Of a stretch of 10,341 bases of DNA, positions 5,043 to 10,341 are shown piece after piece. Each line of letters begins with the position of its first letter. Position 1 is the first letter of the stretch. The notes under the pieces are model-generated. The model was not told the origin of the DNA. It saw only the letters and a list, made by a program, of their open reading frames with translations, and did no database searches. This DNA is from UBA6382 sp963600315 (lineage in GTDB: Bacteria; Bacteroidota; Bacteroidia; Bacteroidales; Bacteroidaceae), in NCBI GenBank assembly GCA_963600315.1, contig CAVCAW010000078.1, positions 1 to 10,341 on the forward strand, in the 5' to 3' direction. Made by a program: the position numbers and the translations under genes.

Positions 5043-6520
5043 TTCAACAGATAGATTATACGAAACTCGCTCTACAAGTGGTAGCGGAGCAGTGCCGTAA
5101 AAACTTCTTTTTCTTTGTGAAAACATTTTGGGATGTTATCATCAAGGAGACACCAGTCTTTAATTGGCATATTCCTTTCTTGTGTGAGGAGTTGCAGAAG
5201 CTCTCGGTGTCAATAGTACACAGAGAGCCGAAGCCGTATGACCTTATCGTGAACATTCCTCCCGGCACAACAAAATCAACAATCGTGACAATTATGTGGC
5301 CCGTGTGGTTGTGGACGCAAGACCCGACCATCAGAATAATCACCAACTCGTATTCGGGTGGTCTTTCCATTGAACACGCTACAAAGTCAAAGGACATCAT
5401 TCAGTCAGACAAGTTTCAGTTGCTGTTCCCGAATATCCTAATCAGAAAGGACAAATCGGGAAAGCAGAACTACGAGAACACGGAAACGGGCTATCGTTAT
5501 GCCACTTCTACAGGAGCCACGATTACGGGTTTCCATGCCCACGTTATCATCAATGACGACCCCGTGAACCCAAAGCAGGCAGAGTCCGAATCAATGCGAG
5601 TTCAAGCCAACGAGCATACAAAGACGCTTTCAAGTCGTAAGGTGGATAAAGCCAACACGCCCGTTGTGACTATCATGCAGCGACTACATGAGGACGATGT
5701 TACGGGTTACTTGCTGAAAAAGAAAGGCGACAATATACGCCATATATGCCTGCCCGCAGAGGATTGTGAGGATGTGAAGCCATCTTCGCTTCGTGCTAAC
5801 TATGTGGACGGGCTTCTTGATGCAAGGCGGCTGAACAGAAACGTGCTGCAAGAAGCCAAGACAGACTTGGGCAGCAGAGGTTATGCTGGGCAGTATATGC
5901 AGACCCCAACCGCTGATGGCGGCAACATCATCAAGGAGACATGGTTTAGGCGCATTTCGTTCACTGATTTCAGAGCGTTGCGCTTTCGTGAGACCATGCA
6001 CTTCTTTCTTGATACTGCCTATGACGAAAAGAAGAAGAAAACCGACAATGACCCATCGGGCATCATCGGAGCATGCAAAATCAAGAACAACATCTATATC
6101 GTGTGTGCCAAAAAGGTTTGGAAGTCATTTCCCGACCTTTTGAAGTTTCTCCCCGATTACCTATATGCTAATGACTATGACAGCGGACAAAGCACACTTC
6201 GTGTTGAGCCAAAGGCTAATGGTAAATCGGTGGTGCAACAGCTTGAAGTTTCAACAAATCTAAATGTAACTTATACGCCCACCCCAAAAGACCCAAAAGA
6301 CGTTCGGCTTCATGCCGTAGCCCCGAAAGTTGAATGTGGGCGTGTCTATATCGTGGATGGCGACTGGAACGATGAGTTCGTAGACGAAGTTTGCGGCTTT
6401 CCTGCTAAGGCTCACGATGAGTACGTCGACTTGCTCGGCTACGCTATTAACTACTTCTCGGAAAACACAGAAGCCGAATTGGCTGACGGCATAGAAGTAG
6501 ATGACTTGATACCATATTAA
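5039..6520 (+). CDS. terL: Terminase large subunit (packaging ATPase/nuclease)
   Basis: The 493-residue protein contains both domains of TerL. ATPase: an atypical Walker A PPGTTKST (74-81) after IVNI, the Walker B-like VIINDDP (169-175), and the coupling motif TPVVTIMQRLHEDDVTGYLL (207-226). Nuclease (RNase H-like): FFLDTAYDE (322-330) with the first catalytic Asp, VEPKANGKSVVQQL (389-402), equivalent to the IE.kasG.sl...L motif, and HDEYVDLLGYAINYF (459-473) with the last metal ligands. The length is normal for the family. It cuts concatemers and pumps DNA into the prohead through the portal encoded next. The start overlaps the TerS stop by 4 bases (ATGA). A small tandem CCAAAAGAC duplication near 6286-6304 encodes PKDPKD and is unremarkable. 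Confidence 0.95.
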   Translation: MIQQIDYTKLALQVVAEQCRKNFFFFVKTFWDVIIKETPVFNWHIPFLCEELQKLSVSIVHREPKPYDLIVNIPPGTTKSTIVTIMWPVWLWTQDPTIRIITNSYSGGLSIEHATKSKDIIQSDKFQLLFPNILIRKDKSGKQNYENTETGYRYATSTGATITGFHAHVIINDDPVNPKQAESESMRVQANEHTKTLSSRKVDKANTPVVTIMQRLHEDDVTGYLLKKKGDNIRHICLPAEDCEDVKPSSLRANYVDGLLDARRLNRNVLQEAKTDLGSRGYAGQYMQTPTADGGNIIKETWFRRISFTDFRALRFRETMHFFLDTAYDEKKKKTDNDPSGIIGACKIKNNIYIVCAKKVWKSFPDLLKFLPDYLYANDYDSGQSTLRVEPKANGKSVVQQLEVSTNLNVTYTPTPKDPKDVRLHAVAPKVECGRVYIVDGDWNDEFVDEVCGFPAKAHDEYVDLLGYAINYFSENTEAELADGIEVDDLIPY

Positions 6521-6542
6521 TCATTCAAAAATAATAAAGACT

Positions 6543-8000
6543 ATGAGTTTTTTTAACATGTTCACCAACTATCTGAATGCGGCAGTTGGCAGAAATCAAG
6601 AGTTCGATGAGCTTATTAAGGCTAAGGATATCTCTCGTGTTAAGTCACTATTTCAAACGCGAGAGATGGAAACAGCTGAGGCTATGATGGAGTACGATAC
6701 TCGTATGCATGAAATCAATAAACGTGAGGATAAGATAGTAAGAAACAAGCTAGGACAACGCAAGGGCACTGTAAAACGCTGGAAGCTGCCTTTGAACTAT
6801 CCGCAGTATATCAATGAAATTTCCGTTGTGTTTATTTATGGGCGTCCCGTGAGATGGATGCTTCAAGGAGAAACGGGAGACAAGGCATTTGAAGCCTTCA
6901 AGGACGTTATCAAGCGTACACGGTTCGACAGTAAGATACGGCAGTGCAAGCGTCTTGCAGGTGCTGAAACGCAGTCTGCAATGCTTTTCCGTGTGTTTCG
7001 CAACAATGAGGGCAAGCCAGATGTGCAAATCCGTGTATTAGCGCGGAGCAAGGGCGATGAGATATATAGCCGCTGGGATATCTACGAGAACCTTGTATCG
7101 TTTGCATGGGGCTATTATGTTAAAGAAGATAGCGCGCACACTGTATATCACTTTGATATCTTTACTCCAGAAGTAATATATCGATGCAAACAAGCTATGA
7201 CTGGGTGGGAGGTTACACCAGAAGAGAACCTCGTTGGTAAGATACCTATTATTCTTTTTCGACAAGAAAAAGAGTGGGCTGGCGTTGAGCCGTTGATTGA
7301 ACGTGAGGAGTACATCGGTTCACGCACGGCAGACACTAACGACTATTTCTCTGACCCAATGTTCCTCATACATGAGGATATTATCAAAAATATGCCCGAA
7401 AAAGGAGATGAAAACAAGACCCTGCGCATTCGTGGCAATAACGTGGATGATGTTTCTAAGTATGCTAAGTATCTGACATGGGACAGCGCACCCGACAGTA
7501 AACAGAAAGAGGTTGAATGGCTGCAAAAGCATATTCTTTCGAAAACATTCACGCCTAACATTGACTTCGATAATATGAAGGGTCTATCCAATGTATCAGG
7601 CAAGGCTTTGAAGCAGATGATGCTTCTTGCTGATATCAAAGCAAACCGACACAAGGAAAGCCACGATGAGCTATTAGACCGCACCTCAAATCTTATTCTT
7701 GCCATTATCGGAAATGTGCTTCAAATTGCGTTGAAAGCAGAGTGTGAGAATGCCGTTATCGCGCATGAGTTTCAAGAACCATTTGGGGAGGATATTACAG
7801 AAGTAATAGAAAACATCGCAAAGGCAAAAGATGCTGAGATGCTTTCGACAGAGGGTGCCGTTGAGCTCAATCCAATCATCAAGGATCATAGTCTGGAGAT
7901 GAAACGCCTAGAAAGAGAGAGAGAGCAGACGGTGCAACGACAGCGTGATTTGTTCGGGCAAAACCAGACCGAGGATGATATTTTCGGGGGGGCTGATTGA
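6543..8000 (+). CDS. Portal protein, SPP1 gp6-like
   Basis: The 485-residue protein follows TerL, as expected for a portal. Family features include the N-terminal helical zone, NYPQYINEISVVFIYGRPVRW (85-105), corresponding to the N.i..IVN..vgylfG.Pv.y block, a beta-rich wing domain (about 155-235), and the C-terminal GLSNVSGKALKQMMLLADIKANRHKE segment (from 347), which matches the NvSG.Al...l.ls..KA pattern of SPP1-type portals. The tail after residue 440 is charged and coiled (MKRLEREREQTVQRQRDLF) and ends FGGAD. A portal forms the dodecameric ring at the capsid vertex through which DNA enters. The 22-base leader 6521-6542 is A/T-rich and has no Shine-Dalgarno sequence. A run of seven G (7986-7992) lies just before the stop, which overlaps the next start by one base (TGATG). 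Confidence 0.92.
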   Translation: MSFFNMFTNYLNAAVGRNQEFDELIKAKDISRVKSLFQTREMETAEAMMEYDTRMHEINKREDKIVRNKLGQRKGTVKRWKLPLNYPQYINEISVVFIYGRPVRWMLQGETGDKAFEAFKDVIKRTRFDSKIRQCKRLAGAETQSAMLFRVFRNNEGKPDVQIRVLARSKGDEIYSRWDIYENLVSFAWGYYVKEDSAHTVYHFDIFTPEVIYRCKQAMTGWEVTPEENLVGKIPIILFRQEKEWAGVEPLIEREEYIGSRTADTNDYFSDPMFLIHEDIIKNMPEKGDENKTLRIRGNNVDDVSKYAKYLTWDSAPDSKQKEVEWLQKHILSKTFTPNIDFDNMKGLSNVSGKALKQMMLLADIKANRHKESHDELLDRTSNLILAIIGNVLQIALKAECENAVIAHEFQEPFGEDITEVIENIAKAKDAEMLSTEGAVELNPIIKDHSLEMKRLEREREQTVQRQRDLFGQNQTEDDIFGGAD

Positions 8001-8191
8001 TGGCAAAAATAAGAAAAGAAGTAAAAACGAAGCTAGGGATAAAGCCAGACTGCCAAGATTGCGCGCATTCGTATGACCCACACAGCAAGGCTTTGGATGG
8101 GCATATGATCCTGTGTCGTTGTCCGTTTCACGTTGAGCGCAGCCGCTTTATGAAGCGAGATGGTTGCGGTATGTTTCAGATAAAGCACTAA
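8000..8191 (+). CDS. Small cysteine-rich protein, putative zinc-binding, function unknown
   Basis: The 63-residue basic protein has six Cys candidates for metal binding: C18 and C21 (CQDCAHS), C39 and C41 (LCRCPFH) and C56 (DGCGMF), with H23, H28, H35 and H44 nearby. Five cysteines plus histidines arranged CxxC-x17-CxC suggest a zinc-stabilised mini-domain; this is inference. I do not recognise a named family. The ATG at 8000 is preferred to the TTG at 7997 because it forms a TGATG overlap with the portal stop and starts MAKIRK like other genes here. Small zinc-finger-like ORFs between portal and gp7/MuF genes recur in Bacteroidota phages, to my knowledge without assigned role. Only 2 bases separate it from the head protein start, so it belongs to the structural operon. 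Confidence 0.7.
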   Translation: MAKIRKEVKTKLGIKPDCQDCAHSYDPHSKALDGHMILCRCPFHVERSRFMKRDGCGMFQIKH

Positions 8192-8193
8192 AT

Positions 8194-10341
8194 ATGACTA
8201 AGAAGAAAATCGCTTACGACAAGTATGCAGCAGGATTGTTCTCACGAACCGAGCAATATGCAGACAAAGTACGTCAACATTATGCAACAGCTGTCGAAGA
8301 GCTACTAAAGCTAACCGCTAAGAGTGATTTGGGTGCATCAGAGGCGTTTTCTTTCGGAGATAATACTAAGTTATCCGAAAAGGCAAACAGCATCCTGCGT
8401 GGGCTGTATTCCGCCGTATATAACGAAATCAAGGGTGGCGTAGCCTCTGAATGGGAGTACGCCAACCTTTCGTGCGATGCACTGATAGAATCGATTTTCG
8501 GAAAGGGACTGAAAGAAGATAACCATTTCGCTCGCTGGTTTAGCCGTAACCAACAAGCAATGGATAGTTTCTTCAAGCGCAAATCGGTCTATGGAGGGCT
8601 TAATCTCTCGCAAAATGTGTGGAAGTATGTTGATAACCTCAAGACTGAAATAGAGGTGGCTCTTACGGTCTCTCTCGGGCAGGGAGACAGCGCAGCCACG
8701 GTCAGCAGAAAGGTACGGCAGTATCTGCAAAATCCCGACATGATGTTTAGGCGGTTTCGTGTCAAGGTCGGTGAAGAAGACATCATCGACGAGGAAACGG
8801 GAGAAGTCATCGGCAAAAAGCCAACTTACGGGCGCAGATGGAAACGCAAGGTCATTAATCCTCAGACGGGAGAAGTAACCTGGGAGAACTTCAACCCCCG
8901 CAATTACCACCCCGGAAGAGGTGTATATCGCTCTTCCTACAAGAATGCGATGCGCCTTACTCGCACTGAGACGAATATAGCCTACCGCACTGCCGACCAA
9001 GACCGATGGCAACGTATGGATTTCGTTGTAGGCTATCGTGTGAAGCGTTCCAACAACCACCCAACAACGGACATCTGCGATAACTTGTCGGCGGCTAATA
9101 ATGACAACGAGAGCTCTAGGGGCGTATATCCTAAAGATTTTGTGTTCAAGGGGTGGCATCCGCAATGCCGCTGCTTTGTCGTGCCTATACTCGCATCAAA
9201 TGACGAGTTCATCGAAATGCAGAAAGCCATTTTGAACGGAGAAGAGCCGAAGCGAAGCAAAAACTTGATACGCAAGCCAAACGATGAGTTCTACAAATGG
9301 TGGGAAAAAAACAAGGAACGTGTTGAGACTGCCACCTCCATGCCGTATTGGGTACAAGACAATCAAGACTACATCAACAAGAAAAAGAAAATCCGTGTCA
9401 AGACCGCAAAGCAACGAGAAGAGATACGCAAGCGTTGGGCAGAGCGCGTTGCCAAGAATCAACAGATTATCAAGATGGCTACCAATGTCGCAAACGTGGC
9501 ACAGAACTATCCCGAAATCGACCTCACGAACTTGCAGGACTACATCAATGCAAAGAATGCGGCAAAGGCGAACTCGGAAGCTCGTGCCATTGCAAAGCAA
9601 ATCGTGGCCATCAAGCAAGACGAAAAGGCTTTGTCTGCCCTCATACCAGACGTGCATACATGGAAGCAGCAGTTTACCTCGGCAGAACTTCATCAAGTGT
9701 TCGATGCGGTGGAGAAGAAAATGGCTACTATTGTAGCAAAGCCATTAAACACCCACAAATACAGTACGCTATTAGAGCAACAAAAGGCTCTTATCGAAAG
9801 TGAAATCAAGTATGTTGCAGATCCTGCTTATCTTAAACCGCATTCCATATATCCAACATGGAAAGTAGCACAAGACGCATTTGCAAAACAACTCGGTATT
9901 GTCAATTACAAGATACAAGTCAATGAAATCAAAGACAAACTTCAACCAATCAAAGACTATGTAGCAAAGAATAAGGGAGCAAAGAAACTTGCAGAACTGC
10001 TTGGCAGTGTCGAAAGCACTATTATAACCAATGACGAGTTGTCTGTTATATCCGCAAATTTTGCTGAACTTGAAAAGAAATGGAATAGTCTGCAAAGAGC
10101 AAATGCCACACGTTTGGCAAAGAAAGGTGCAGGAGACAAACATATCGTATTTGGTGATGAATGCTTTACTGAAGCAAGAAAGAAAAAAGCACTGCAATTT
10201 GATAATGAGACAGATGCAGACAATTACTATTTCCAAGATGCCGTTGATGTCTACGGCCGAGCATCGCACACATTCAAGGAAGCGGCAGAAAGATACACCC
10301 AAAATTCTTCATCAATGACCCGCCTTTTGAGAGCAATGGAT
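8194..10341 (+). CDS. Head morphogenesis protein, SPP1 gp7/Mu F type, with long C-terminal extension resembling an ADP-ribosyltransferase effector (3' truncated)
   Basis: I translated this frame directly: it is open without a stop for 716 codons to the window edge. Residues 1-335 are a gp7/MuF minor head protein: a helical N-terminus, then the core RLTRTETNIAYRTADQDRW (254-272), and a metal-like HPQCRCFVV (322-330), closing the domain as in other MuF proteins. Residues 380-640 are highly charged and helical. Residues 648-716 read GDKHIVFGDECFTEARKKKA, then AAERYTQNSSSMTRLLRAMD (697-716). The F.EARK and A...YT..SS....LR pattern resembles the lead-in of ADP-ribosyltransferase domains fused to MuF proteins, but the catalytic R, STS and ExE residues would lie beyond the window, so this call is tentative. 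MuF-linked toxins are a known class of temperate-phage effectors, packaged in the head. GC falls from about 50-58% to about 30-45% after roughly base 9720, consistent with an exchanged module. Confidence 0.85.
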   Translation, partial: MTKKKIAYDKYAAGLFSRTEQYADKVRQHYATAVEELLKLTAKSDLGASEAFSFGDNTKLSEKANSILRGLYSAVYNEIKGGVASEWEYANLSCDALIESIFGKGLKEDNHFARWFSRNQQAMDSFFKRKSVYGGLNLSQNVWKYVDNLKTEIEVALTVSLGQGDSAATVSRKVRQYLQNPDMMFRRFRVKVGEEDIIDEETGEVIGKKPTYGRRWKRKVINPQTGEVTWENFNPRNYHPGRGVYRSSYKNAMRLTRTETNIAYRTADQDRWQRMDFVVGYRVKRSNNHPTTDICDNLSAANNDNESSRGVYPKDFVFKGWHPQCRCFVVPILASNDEFIEMQKAILNGEEPKRSKNLIRKPNDEFYKWWEKNKERVETATSMPYWVQDNQDYINKKKKIRVKTAKQREEIRKRWAERVAKNQQIIKMATNVANVAQNYPEIDLTNLQDYINAKNAAKANSEARAIAKQIVAIKQDEKALSALIPDVHTWKQQFTSAELHQVFDAVEKKMATIVAKPLNTHKYSTLLEQQKALIESEIKYVADPAYLKPHSIYPTWKVAQDAFAKQLGIVNYKIQVNEIKDKLQPIKDYVAKNKGAKKLAELLGSVESTIITNDELSVISANFAELEKKWNSLQRANATRLAKKGAGDKHIVFGDECFTEARKKKALQFDNETDADNYYFQDAVDVYGRASHTFKEAAERYTQNSSSMTRLLRAMD
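9306..9312 (+). other. In-frame A AAA AAC heptamer, possible -1 frameshift site
   Basis: The codons GAA AAA AAC at 9304-9312 (residues 371-373 of the head protein) contain the X XXY YYZ heptamer A AAA AAC in the correct phase. A -1 shift here would add four codons (CAA GGA ACG TGT) and stop at TGA 9324-9326, releasing only the gp7/MuF head domain without the C-terminal extension. I see no strong stem-loop within the next 15 bases, and this heptamer is inefficient in E. coli, so function is uncertain. Confidence 0.25.
9395..9421 (+). repeat. 27-nt direct repeat, copy 2 (in the head protein gene)
   Basis: Partner of 2821-2847, with 25 of 27 bases identical in the same orientation. In this gene the codon phase differs by one, so it is read as R-V-K-T-A-K-Q-R-E-E rather than V-S-R-P-Q-S-N-E-K. 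It lies just after the gp7/MuF domain, at the beginning of the charged helical extension. Role unknown. Confidence 0.45.

Noticed and set aside
6286..6304. Tandem CCAAAAGAC duplication in the large terminase gene
   Set aside because: Two 9-base units encoding PKDPKD in a loop; too short to treat as a functional repeat.
7253..7273. 8-bp inverted repeat TCTTTTTC / GAAAAAGA in the portal gene
   Set aside because: A/T-only low-complexity stem in coding sequence with no terminator context.
8371..9165. 264-codon open frame on the - strand inside the head protein gene
   Set aside because: It lies wholly antisense to a well-supported gp7/MuF coding region, has no recognisable domain, and the deduced protein looks like a random complement.
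9196..9696. 166-codon hydrophobic open frame on the - strand
   Set aside because: Antisense to the charged helical part of the head protein; apparent membrane segments arise from complementing Lys/Gln-rich codons.
9772..10302. 176-codon Cys/Phe-rich open frame on the - strand
   Set aside because: It is the complement of Lys/Glu-rich codons of the head protein (AAR/GAA giving F/L/C), a usual shadow artefact.

Overview
The window reads as part of a tailed-phage (siphovirus-type) genome or prophage of a Bacteroidota host, probably Bacteroides/Prevotella-like. The phage assignment is firm: small terminase, large terminase, SPP1 gp6-type portal and an SPP1 gp7/Mu F-type head protein follow one another in the canonical order. 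The host assignment is inference. It rests on the style of the ParB/IbrB/IbrA/terminase cluster, on A-rich starts that mostly lack a Shine-Dalgarno sequence (four genes begin ATGGCAAA), and on a moderate GC content. All thirteen genes are on the + strand. The largest gap between genes is 29 bases, so the window looks like one long operon. I see no promoter, intrinsic terminator, tRNA, integrase, attachment site or CRISPR array.

Layout: (1) Bases 1-1030 hold the C-terminal part of a sodium/solute symporter-like membrane protein, then a secreted, beta-rich, probable outer-membrane protein. These are unexpected beside packaging genes. (2) Bases 1041-4621 hold a compact five-gene cassette: a PAPS-reductase-like PP-loop enzyme, a stand-alone class II glutamine amidotransferase, a ParB-like protein, an IbrB-like ParB/Srx-fold protein, and an IbrA-like PP-loop (DUF3440-type) protein. 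Spacing is 3 nt, a 14-nt overlap, 11 nt and 11 nt, and the last gene overlaps the small terminase by 14 nt. (3) Bases 4608-8191 hold the packaging genes: TerS, TerL (4-nt ATGA overlap), portal, and a 63-residue cysteine-rich protein. (4) From 8194 to the window end runs a giant head protein, open at the right edge (at least 716 codons). Its N-terminal third is a gp7/MuF domain. Its C-terminal part resembles the lead-in to an ADP-ribosyltransferase-type MuF effector and has clearly lower GC.

The candidate new system is the five-gene cassette. Two ATP-activating PP-loop enzymes, an ammonia-releasing glutaminase and two ParB/Srx-fold proteins are locked translationally to the packaging genes. 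Precedents (Gat-QueC and phage Gat amidotransferases, IbrA/IbrB, DndC) suggest synthesis or use of a modified nucleotide, or modification of the phage DNA before packaging. No step of such a pathway can be proven from sequence alone. Secondary signals are a 16-bp hairpin inside the start of the first PP-loop gene, a near-perfect 27-nt repeat lying in different reading frames of two unrelated genes, and an in-frame A AAA AAC heptamer where a -1 shift would separate the head domain from the effector part of the MuF protein.
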